Shown: positions 1 through 4,476 of the stretch, piece after piece | Layout of the letters: each line of letters starts with the position of its first letter | How positions within the stretch are numbered: position 1 is the stretch's first letter | NCBI GenBank assembly: GCA_027592105.1 | Contig: JAQCLA010000184.1 | Span: 1-5,316, forward strand | Source: Pseudomonadota bacterium | Lineage (GTDB): Bacteria > Pseudomonadota > Alphaproteobacteria > Rhodobacterales > Rhodobacteraceae | Direction: 5' to 3' | DNA: 5,316 nt | Notes under the pieces: model-generated | Databases searched by the model: none | What the model was told of the DNA's origin: nothing | The model's input: only the letters and a program-made list of their open reading frames with translations | Made by a program: the position numbers and the translations under genes

Positions 1-801
1 GACATTGCCCGGCTTGCCCGCGCCGATGGGCTGGCCGTCCATCTCGACCACCGGCATCACGAAGGCCGAAGCCGAGGTGATGAACGCCTCATCGGCCGCC
101 TTGGCCTCCTCGACGGTAAAGGGGCGTTCCTCGACCACCATCTGGGCCTCGCGCGCAAAGCGCAGAACGGCGGCGCGGGTGATCCCGTGCAAGATCTCGT
201 TGCCCAGATGCCGGGTGACGATGGTGTTGCCCTTGACGATATAGGCGTTGTTCGATGTGCCCTCGGTCACATGGCCATCTTCGACCATCCACGCATCATC
301 CGCGCCCGCCGCCTTGGCCATCATCTTGCCCATCGACGGGTAGAGCAGTTGCACGGTCTTGATATCGCGCCGCCCCCAACGCTGATCCTCGATCGAGATG
401 ACCTTCATCCCTGTTTTGGCCAATGGGCTCTCGGCCAGCCCCGGCTTGGCTTGGGTGAACAGCACGATGGTCGGCGTCGCATCCTTGGGAAAGGCGAAAT
501 CGCGATCCGCTGCACCGCGCGTGATTTGGAGATAGATCAAGCCCTCGTCGATCGCGTTCAACCGCACCAATTCACGGTGGATCGCGAGCAATTCATCCTC
601 GGTCACCGGGTTGGTCATCGCCAATTCATCAAGCGAGCGCTGCAAACGTTTTGCGTGACCCGCGAAATCGATCAGCTTGCCGCCCAGCACGCTGGTCACC
701 TCGTAGACGCCATCGGCGAAAAGGAAGCCACGGTCGAAGATCGAAACCTTGGCCTCGGTTTCGGGCAGGTAGTCTCCGTTCACATAGACGGTGCGGGTCA
801 T
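1..801 (-). CDS. dat: D-amino-acid transaminase, class IV PLP aminotransferase (3' end beyond window)
   Basis: Transfers amino groups between D-amino acids (typically D-Ala, D-Glu, D-Asp) and 2-oxo acids in the cytoplasm with PLP. The 267 residues visible begin MTRTVYVNGDYLP and stay open to base 1; family members are about 285 aa, so only some 20 C-terminal residues should be missing. Landmarks: FADGVYEV near residues 28-35 (Tyr33 in the substrate-carboxylate position), QITRG at 92-96 with Arg100 after it, RRDIK ending at Lys148 (the expected Schiff-base lysine), and VTEGTSNN at 178-185 with Glu180 placed to contact the PLP pyridine nitrogen. The motif combination fits D-amino-acid rather than branched-chain transaminases, though a generic class IV enzyme cannot be excluded. 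The ATG at 801 lies 7 bases after the stop of the upstream epimerase, and its ribosome-binding GGGGA overlaps that gene's end, so the two are co-transcribed and perhaps translationally coupled. A His-to-Phe change at residue 102 is discussed in the findings. Confidence 0.85.
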   Translation of the reverse strand, partial: MTRTVYVNGDYLPETEAKVSIFDRGFLFADGVYEVTSVLGGKLIDFAGHAKRLQRSLDELAMTNPVTEDELLAIHRELVRLNAIDEGLIYLQITRGAADRDFAFPKDATPTIVLFTQAKPGLAESPLAKTGMKVISIEDQRWGRRDIKTVQLLYPSMGKMMAKAAGADDAWMVEDGHVTEGTSNNAYIVKGNTIVTRHLGNEILHGITRAAVLRFAREAQMVVEERPFTVEEAKAADEAFITSASAFVMPVVEMDGQPIGAGKPGNV

Positions 802-808
802 GGCGGTA

Positions 809-1771
809 TCATCCCCAAAGTTCTGGCCGCGGTGGATGCACCCCGGCGGCGTCATATTCCAAAGCTGTTGCCCGGTCTTCTGCCAGCAGAAGCGGCCCGT
901 CAAGATCCACAATAGATGCCCCCTGTGCCACGAGCACGGCAGGCGCCATCGCCAGCGACGACCCCACCATGCAGCCGACCATCACGCCAAAGCCCATGTC
1001 GCGGGCCGCGTCGCGCAGCGCCAAGGCCTCGGTCAGGCCGCCGGTCTTGTCGAGCTTGATGTTGACCATGTCGTATTTTCCGCCAAGCGCGGGCAGGCTT
1101 TCGCGGTCATGGCAGCTTTCATCGGCACAGACGGGCAAGGGCCGCGCAATCTCGGCCAACATGTCGTCCTGTCCGGCGGGCAAAGGTTGCTCGACCAACG
1201 TGACGCCCAGACGCAGAAGATGCGGGGCCAGATCGGCATAGACCTCGGGCGTCCATCCCTCATTGGCATCCACGATAATGCGGGCCTTGGGCGCGCCAGC
1301 GCGCACCGCCTCGAGCCTTGGCATATCATCGGGCGTGCCAAGCTTGATCTTCAGAAGCGGACGATGGGCATGGCGCGCGGCAGCCGCGCGCATCACCTCG
1401 GGTGCTGCCAAGGAAAGGGTAAAGGCGGTGATCATGGGGCCGGGTTCCGACAACCCCGCCAATTGCCAAACACGGCACCCCGCCTGTTTGGCCGCCAGAT
1501 CCCACAAGGCGCAATCGACCGCGTTACGCGCCGCGCCGGGCGGCAGCAGGGATTGAAGCTGGGCCCGTGTGACACCCTCGTGCAGGGATGCAATCTGCGC
1601 CGTGACGCTGTCGTGGCTTTCGCCGTAGCGCGCATAGGGCACGCATTCGCCGCGCCCGGTGTGACCATCCCGCGTGATCTGCACCGACAGCACCAAGGCC
1701 GCGCGACGCGATCCGCGTGCGATGGTAAACACCTCGGACAGCGCAAAGGTCTCGGGGATGACAGTGATCAT
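809..1771 (-). CDS. dgcA: Enolase-superfamily epimerase: dipeptide epimerase / N-acetyl-D-glutamate racemase DgcA type
   Basis: A 320-aa member of the muconate-lactonizing-enzyme subgroup of the enolase superfamily, full length for the family. The N-terminal capping domain (about 1-115) carries FTIARGSR at 16-23, typical of L-Ala-D/L-Glu epimerases. The barrel shows the full catalytic set: KIK at 141-143, metal ligands Asp168 (VDAN), Glu194 (VEQP) and Asp217 (ADES), and Lys239 in NIKLDKTGG on the opposite face. These two lysines make 1,1-proton transfer (epimerisation) likely. DLDG at 289-292 matches the DxD that binds the dipeptide ammonium group in characterised Ala-Glu epimerases. Family knowledge gives two candidate reactions: L-Ala-D-Glu to L-Ala-L-Glu in murein peptide recycling, or racemisation of N-acetyl-D-Glu in the DgcN/DgcA route of D-Glu catabolism described for marine bacteria. 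The downstream D-amino-acid transaminase fits both. The ATG at 1771 is preceded by a modest TAGGG. The choice of substrate is not settled by sequence. Confidence 0.88.
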   Translation of the reverse strand: MITVIPETFALSEVFTIARGSRRAALVLSVQITRDGHTGRGECVPYARYGESHDSVTAQIASLHEGVTRAQLQSLLPPGAARNAVDCALWDLAAKQAGCRVWQLAGLSEPGPMITAFTLSLAAPEVMRAAAARHAHRPLLKIKLGTPDDMPRLEAVRAGAPKARIIVDANEGWTPEVYADLAPHLLRLGVTLVEQPLPAGQDDMLAEIARPLPVCADESCHDRESLPALGGKYDMVNIKLDKTGGLTEALALRDAARDMGFGVMVGCMVGSSLAMAPAVLVAQGASIVDLDGPLLLAEDRATALEYDAAGVHPPRPELWG

Positions 1772-1809
1772 CGCGGCCCTACCGATCCAGACCCGGACAC
1801 ATCGCCCGG

Positions 1810-1821
1810 GGCCATATGGCC
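1810..1821. repeat. 12-bp perfect palindrome in the intergenic gap before the epimerase
   Basis: GGCCATATGGCC is a perfect palindrome lying in the 58-base gap between the 116-aa hypothetical and the epimerase. Beside it, CCCGG (1792-1796) and CCGGG (1806-1810) can form a second short stem. Neither is followed by a T-run on the minus strand, so they do not look like an intrinsic terminator. They could be an operator or an RNA-processing/stability hairpin inside the operon, or chance in GC-rich DNA. Confidence 0.4.
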
Positions 1822-1829
1822 AAGGCCTA

Positions 1830-2180
1830 TCAACGCTGCGTCAAAAGTGCCACGGGCCGGTCGCTGACCGTCTCGAAATCAAGCGGTGCTGTGGTGGTGG
1901 CGGCGGTGTTGCGCTTGAACTCATAGCGCATCAGATCGCCCTGCTGCTCCGAGGCAACGATGAGCGCCTGATACAGATGTCGCGCGCCGTCGTAGATATC
2001 GATCAACCCCCGCAACCGCGGCGCATCGGCGGCATCGACCGAAAACCCATCCTCGGTCATCTCGAGAATCGGATAGGCCTCGTCGCCGATATGCACCACT
2101 CGCGTGGCGCGGCGGCGGCGGGCTGATTTTTGCGCTGCTGCTAACTCGTCACGAACCGATTGTGGTAGGAAGCTCGACAT
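1830..2180 (-). CDS. Conserved hypothetical protein, 116 aa, possibly a degenerate PilZ-like domain
   Basis: Function not recognised. The protein is 116 aa, soluble, with no signal peptide or membrane segment. The start at 2180 (MSSFLPQSVRDEL) is chosen because GGAAGGA lies 7 bases upstream; the longer open frame up to 2369 runs through the AT-rich promoter region and has no good ribosome site. Residues 1-20 look helical, followed by a basic run RRRRATR at 21-27, then a beta-rich core with VHIGDEAYPILEMTEDGF (29-46), LRGLIDIYDG (56-65), LIVASE (73-78) and MRYEFKR (84-90), and a low-complexity tail TAATTTAPLDFE. From memory, proteins with this HVGDE...LRGL.DLYDG...MRYEFKR pattern are widespread in Rhodobacterales and uncharacterised. 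R23xxxR27 followed by E40xTxxG45 loosely recalls the PilZ c-di-GMP signature (RxxxR, [DN]xSxxG), but spacing and residues are off. It is first in a probable operon with the epimerase, 58 bases away. Confidence 0.8.
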   Translation of the reverse strand: MSSFLPQSVRDELAAAQKSARRRRATRVVHIGDEAYPILEMTEDGFSVDAADAPRLRGLIDIYDGARHLYQALIVASEQQGDLMRYEFKRNTAATTTAPLDFETVSDRPVALLTQR

Positions 2181-2187
2181 CACCGTG

Positions 2188-2194
2188 TCCTTCC
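2188..2194 (-). promoter_or_regulatory. Ribosome binding site fixing the start at 2180
   Basis: On the minus strand GGAAGGA sits 7 bases before the ATG at 2180. It decides against the in-frame upstream starts that would extend the hypothetical protein into the divergent promoter region. Confidence 0.75.
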
Positions 2195-2212
2195 GGATTG
2201 CGTCTTGTGGGT

Positions 2213-2240
2213 AATTTGGCGCGCGGCGAAATTTAGTCAA
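2213..2240 (-). promoter_or_regulatory. Candidate sigma-70 promoter for the hypothetical-epimerase-transaminase operon
   Basis: Read on the minus strand, TTGACT (2240-2235) matches 5 of 6 bases of the -35 consensus. It is followed after 16 bases by CAAATT (2218-2213), a weak 3-of-6 match to the -10 box. The position, about 33 bases upstream of the start at 2180 and in the only AT-rich patch, is right. The weak -10 keeps confidence low. Confidence 0.35.
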
Positions 2241-2354
2241 TGATTTGAATATGCTGCAGTTGCAAACATCACGCATCGGCCACATCCCCCTCTGGACGCG
2301 GGCGCGCCAAGGCCGCATGCTGATGCTGCACAAGACCAAGCAACGCGCCAATGT

Positions 2355-2361
2355 GAGGAGG
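2355..2361 (+). promoter_or_regulatory. Ribosome binding site of the CGNR gene
   Basis: GAGGAGG ends 7 bases before the ATG at 2369, an optimal Shine-Dalgarno sequence and spacing that fixes this start. Confidence 0.8.
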
Positions 2362-2368
2362 GCCTGCA

Positions 2369-2920
2369 ATGACTGCGACCCACCCGGGTCACCCGATCCT
2401 GCATTTTCTCAACACCGTGCGCGATGACGGCAAGCAACGGCGCGAGAATAGCTTTGCCGACCCGGCGGCGTTGCAGGCGATCCTGATCGCGGCCGGCCTG
2501 ATCGGCGCTGATCACCCGACGCCGGGGCCATCGCAGATGCAGGCATTGTTGGCGCTGCGCGAGGCGGCATATGCCGTTTTATCGGCCATCGCCGTAGCCC
2601 GCACCCCCGACCGAGAAGAGGCCCTGATGCTGGAGATGACGATCAAGGCGGCAGTGCAGGATGCAAGCCTGATGTTCAAACCCGGTCGGCTTGGCGTCAG
2701 AGCCGGCCCGCTTGGCGGTATCCATGACCGGCTGGCCCTGTCGCTGTTCGATCTCTTGCGCGCCGATGATCTGGCGCGGCTGCGCGAATGCGCGCGCTGC
2801 ACGCATCTGTTCATCGACCGCGGGCGTGGACCGGGGCGGCGCTGGTGCGCGATGTCGCGCTGTGGCAACCGCGCCAAGGCCGAGGCGTTTCGCCGTCGCA
2901 AGCGTGCCAATAGCGCATAA
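2369..2920 (+). CDS. ABATE-domain / CGNR zinc-finger protein
   Basis: A 183-aa protein of the ABATE plus zf-CGNR family (formerly DUF1470), full length. The N-terminal ABATE domain (about 8-130) begins with the family's HPILHFLNTV-like stretch. The C-terminal finger has Cys141-x2-Cys144 and Cys160-x4-Cys165, the second pair within RRWCAMSRCGNR, followed by a basic tail (AFRRRKRA). The four cysteines are expected to bind one zinc ion. The family is usually annotated as putative stress-induced transcription regulators; the basic finger suggests nucleic-acid binding, but no regulon is established that I can name. It is divergent from the D-amino-acid operon and 79 bases upstream of the lytic transglycosylase start, so it could read through into that gene. 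Start set by GAGGAGG. Confidence 0.9.
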   Translation: MTATHPGHPILHFLNTVRDDGKQRRENSFADPAALQAILIAAGLIGADHPTPGPSQMQALLALREAAYAVLSAIAVARTPDREEALMLEMTIKAAVQDASLMFKPGRLGVRAGPLGGIHDRLALSLFDLLRADDLARLRECARCTHLFIDRGRGPGRRWCAMSRCGNRAKAEAFRRRKRANSA

Positions 2921-2935
2921 AGCCATCAGCAATGC

Positions 2936-2963
2936 TTGCGGGGTGACGCATCCCTGTTAGGTT
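2936..2963 (+). promoter_or_regulatory. Candidate promoter for the lytic transglycosylase
   Basis: TTGCGG (2936-2941), then 16 bases, then TAGGTT (2958-2963). Alphaproteobacterial housekeeping promoters often keep the TTG of the -35 and a degenerate -10 of the TANNTT kind, and the site lies about 36 bases before the coding start. Neither box is strong. The 8-base direct repeat GGGTGACG (2941-2948 and 2972-2979) flanks the proposed -10. Confidence 0.35.
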
Positions 2964-2986
2964 GAAGGTCAGGGTGACGTGTAATC

Positions 2987-2992
2987 AAAGGT
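2987..2992 (+). promoter_or_regulatory. Ribosome binding site that decides the transglycosylase start
   Basis: AAAGGT lies 7 bases before the ATG at 3000. The in-frame GTG at 2991 overlaps this site and has no well-spaced purine tract of its own, so ATG at 3000 is preferred. Confidence 0.55.
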
Positions 2993-2999
2993 GTGTGGT

Positions 3000-4178
3000 A
3001 TGGTGCGTGGTGTCGTGGCGGGCTGTTTTGCCTTGGTGCTGTCTGCAGGGGGCGCTTGGGCCCAGCAATGCGGCGGCAACTTCAACCAATTCGTGCAAGA
3101 TCTACGGGCCGAGGCCGCCCAGCGCGGCTATGATCGCAACACGATCGACGGGTTCTTTCGGCATGCGAGCTTTGACCAGCGCACCTTGGATGCCGATCGG
3201 CGGCAAGGTGTGTTTACCCTGCCCTTCACCGAGTTTTCGCGCCGCCTGATCAGCCAGAACCGGATCGACAATGGCCGCCGCAATGCCGAGCGGCAGCGCA
3301 CCACCTTTGACGAGGTGGAGCGCCGCTTTGGCGTCAGCCGGGGGATCTTGCTGTCATTCTGGGCCTTCGAGACCGATTACGGTGCCTTTCAAGGCGACTA
3401 CAACACGCTCGATAGCCTTGTGACCCTCGCCCATGATTGCCGCCGCCCCGAACTTTTCCGCCCCGAGGTTTTCGCCGCGCTGGAACTTTTCGCGCGCGGC
3501 GATTTCGACCCGGTCAATACCCAAGGCGCTTGGGCGGGTGAAATTGGCATGGTGCAAATGCTGCCCGAGGATATCGTGACCCATGCGATCGATGGCGATG
3601 GTGATGGGCGGGTCAGCCTCCAGACCTCGGCGGCCGACGCGTTATTGTCGGGGGCCAATATCTTGTCCTCACTCGGTTGGCGCCCGCGCGAACCTTGGTT
3701 GGTTGAGGTGACGATCCCCGATAATCTGGACTGGTTCGACACCGGCATCCACACTAGCAAGACCATCGCGACATGGGAGGGGCTGGGCGTGCGTGCGCGC
3801 AATGGCAGCTTGCCCATGCGCGATGCGCAAGCTTCGGTCATTTTGCCCGAGGGGCGCTTTGGCCCGGCCTTTTTGGCCTATCCGAATTTCAGCGTGCTGT
3901 TCGAGTGGAACCAGAGTTTCACCTATGTGCTAACCGCGGCCTATTTCGCGACCCGGCTGGAGGGGGCGCCTGTCTTTGACGCGCGCAACCCCGAACCAGG
4001 CCTATCACGCGACGAGATGCAGGCGCTGCAACGCAAGCTTGAGACGCGTGGTCATGATGTGGGCGGCACGACCGGCATCCTCGGCGCACGCACGCGCGCC
4101 GCCGTGCGCAGCGAACAGCGCAGGCTTGGCTTACCCGCCGACGCATGGCCAACGCGCGCCCTTTTGAACGCGCTTTAA
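3000..4178 (+). CDS. Secreted lytic murein transglycosylase, MltB/SLT_2 family, with C-terminal peptidoglycan-binding domain
   Basis: Cleaves the MurNAc-GlcNAc glycosidic bond of peptidoglycan in the periplasm, leaving 1,6-anhydro-MurNAc ends. The 392-aa protein starts with a classical signal peptide: Arg3, a hydrophobic stretch, and a likely AWA|QQ cleavage after residue 21. The SLT_2 catalytic domain covers about 24-325, with the catalytic glutamate expected at Glu124 in SFWAFETDYG, then NTLDSLVTLAHD, WAGEIGMVQMLP at 178-189 and DGDGDGR at 198-204, which corresponds to the EF-hand-like calcium loop of Slt35/MltB. A PG_binding_1 domain fills about 335-392 (MQALQRKLETRGHDVGG...GILGARTRAAV). 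The mature protein has only two cysteines, Cys24 and Cys147, which could form a disulfide. The family's usual GAMGxxQFMP appears here as GEIGMVQMLP. Product class is secure; the precise paralogue name is not. Confidence 0.93.
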   Translation: MVRGVVAGCFALVLSAGGAWAQQCGGNFNQFVQDLRAEAAQRGYDRNTIDGFFRHASFDQRTLDADRRQGVFTLPFTEFSRRLISQNRIDNGRRNAERQRTTFDEVERRFGVSRGILLSFWAFETDYGAFQGDYNTLDSLVTLAHDCRRPELFRPEVFAALELFARGDFDPVNTQGAWAGEIGMVQMLPEDIVTHAIDGDGDGRVSLQTSAADALLSGANILSSLGWRPREPWLVEVTIPDNLDWFDTGIHTSKTIATWEGLGVRARNGSLPMRDAQASVILPEGRFGPAFLAYPNFSVLFEWNQSFTYVLTAAYFATRLEGAPVFDARNPEPGLSRDEMQALQRKLETRGHDVGGTTGILGARTRAAVRSEQRRLGLPADAWPTRALLNAL

Positions 4179-4189
4179 GGCCGTTTTTG

Positions 4190-4221
4190 TTTACTTTCTG
4201 GTCATAAACTGCCATTATAAT
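4190..4221 (+). promoter_or_regulatory. Candidate promoter containing a perfect TATAAT inside a palindrome
   Basis: TATAAT at 4216-4221 lies within the perfect palindrome CCATTATAATGG (4212-4223). TTTACT at 4190-4195 is the best -35, 20 bases upstream of TATAAT but exactly 17 upstream of the overlapping CATTAT (4213-4218). Because the box is palindromic, a -10 is also present on the minus strand. Downstream there is only a short stretch before a strong terminator, so a plus-strand transcript from here would be about 70 bases long. Confidence 0.4.
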
Positions 4222-4227
4222 GGGCAT

Positions 4228-4300
4228 ACGGTAGGTGATTTCCTTCAGGTCTCACCAGGGTGGCCCCACGAAGTGCTAGCTTCGTGGGGCCTTTCCTTTT
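4228..4300 (+). ncRNA. Possible small RNA ending at the intrinsic terminator
   Basis: A transcript beginning near 4228 would fold into a weak first hairpin (GGTGA at 4234-4238 with TCACC at 4252-4256, and an inner CC-TTCA-GG) and end at the strong terminator stem 4262-4291. The promoter, two hairpins, a Rho-independent end and the absence of a usable ORF (the ATG at 4220 stops after four codons) are the usual shape of a bacterial small RNA. I recognise no known family. The simpler explanation is the 3' UTR and terminator of the transglycosylase gene. Confidence 0.28.
4262..4300 (+). terminator. Strong Rho-independent terminator
   Basis: GGCCCCACGAAG (4262-4273) pairs perfectly with CTTCGTGGGGCC (4280-4291) around the 6-base loop TGCTAG, followed by TTTCCTTTT. 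It lies 83 bases after the transglycosylase stop and terminates plus-strand transcription. On the minus strand the stem is followed by ACCCTGG with no T-run, so it is directional. Confidence 0.92.
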
Positions 4301-4307
4301 CGGGCTA

Positions 4308-4394
4308 TCACCCGATCAGGATTTGAATGACCGCGATGACAAGCGAGAGCGCGGTCAGGGTGACCATCCATTTACGGTAGTGTCTTTCCCGCAA
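4308..4394 (-). CDS. Putative 28-aa single-pass small membrane protein
   Basis: A short ORF on the minus strand starting at TTG (4394). It encodes a basic N-terminus, MRERHYRKW, followed by about 19 mostly hydrophobic residues from Met10 (MVTLTALSLVIAVIQILIG) and tandem in-frame stops TGA TAG. The arrangement predicts one transmembrane helix with the N-terminus in the cytoplasm by the positive-inside rule. The main support is GAAAGGAGGTGA, a 12-base complement to the 3' end of alphaproteobacterial 16S rRNA, ending 5 bases before the TTG. An in-frame GTG at 4403 would give 31 aa but overlaps the Shine-Dalgarno core. It lies 82 bases downstream of the smc stop with no terminator recognised between them, so read-through from smc is possible; I found no clear promoter of its own. 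Function unknown, and homologues cannot be judged here. Its length makes chance a real alternative, but the ribosome site argues against that. Confidence 0.6.
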   Translation of the reverse strand: MRERHYRKWMVTLTALSLVIAVIQILIG

Positions 4395-4398
4395 TCGT

Positions 4399-4410
4399 CT
4401 CACCTCCTTT
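4399..4410 (-). promoter_or_regulatory. Very strong Shine-Dalgarno site of the small membrane protein
   Basis: Minus-strand AAAGGAGGTGAG contains the full AAGGAGGTGA anti-16S match; with the preceding G at 4411 the complement to the 16S tail TCACCTCCTTTC is 12 bases. No other gene here has a site this strong. The TTG start follows at a distance of 4 bases from the end of the listed site. Confidence 0.65.
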
Positions 4411-4411
4411 C

Positions 4412-4429
4412 GCCACGAAGGATCGTGGC
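4412..4429. repeat. Inverted repeat directly upstream of the small-ORF ribosome site
   Basis: GCCACGA (4412-4418) and TCGTGGC (4423-4429) form a perfect 7-bp stem with a 4-base loop. There is no T-run on either side. On the minus strand it ends immediately before GAAAGGAGG. It may be the base of the smc transcript end, an mRNA stabiliser, or part of a leader controlling the small ORF. Confidence 0.5.
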
Positions 4430-4476
4430 AGGGGCAAGGCTATGCTCACATGGTCAACAAGGTGTTAATCGTTCGT

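Larger units (their letters stand above)
2181..2368. other. Divergent intergenic region between the D-amino-acid operon and the CGNR protein
   Basis: This 188-base stretch carries no convincing gene. Bases 2211-2265 are clearly more AT-rich than the surroundings, as expected for promoters, and contain the minus-strand promoter candidate and a CTGCAG-centred imperfect palindrome. Bases 2280-2354 are GC-rich and would form the 5' leader of the plus-strand CGNR gene. I could not find a credible plus-strand -35/-10 pair. The CGNR protein, if a regulator, may act on this shared region; that is inference only. Confidence 0.5.

Noticed and set aside
187..915. Plus-strand open frame of 242 codons across the transaminase
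   Set aside because: It is antisense to a clearly conserved class IV aminotransferase and has no ribosome site or domain of its own.
791..1867. Long plus-strand open frame of 358 codons antisense to the epimerase
   Set aside because: It overlaps the epimerase, whose catalytic motifs are all intact, and its product is rich in Arg/Gly/His/Gln with no recognisable domain. Long antisense frames are expected in GC-rich codon usage.
2369..2920. CGNR protein as the toxin or antitoxin of a two-gene system
   Set aside because: There is no small partner gene overlapping or adjacent on the same strand, and the family is usually annotated as a regulator.
2941..2979. 8-base direct repeat GGGTGACG upstream of the transglycosylase
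   Set aside because: Two short GC-rich copies 31 bases apart are plausible by chance; no known operator recognised, so not listed as a site.
3015..3026. Possible lipobox (VAGC) near the transglycosylase N-terminus
   Set aside because: Cleavage there would leave only eight signal residues, too short for a lipoprotein signal; the later AWA|QQ site fits an ordinary signal peptide.
4266..4420. CCACGAAG occurs in the terminator stem and again upstream of the small ORF, suggesting sRNA pairing to its leader
   Set aside because: The complementary bases are locked in the 12-bp terminator stem and an 8-base match is short; coincidence is more likely.
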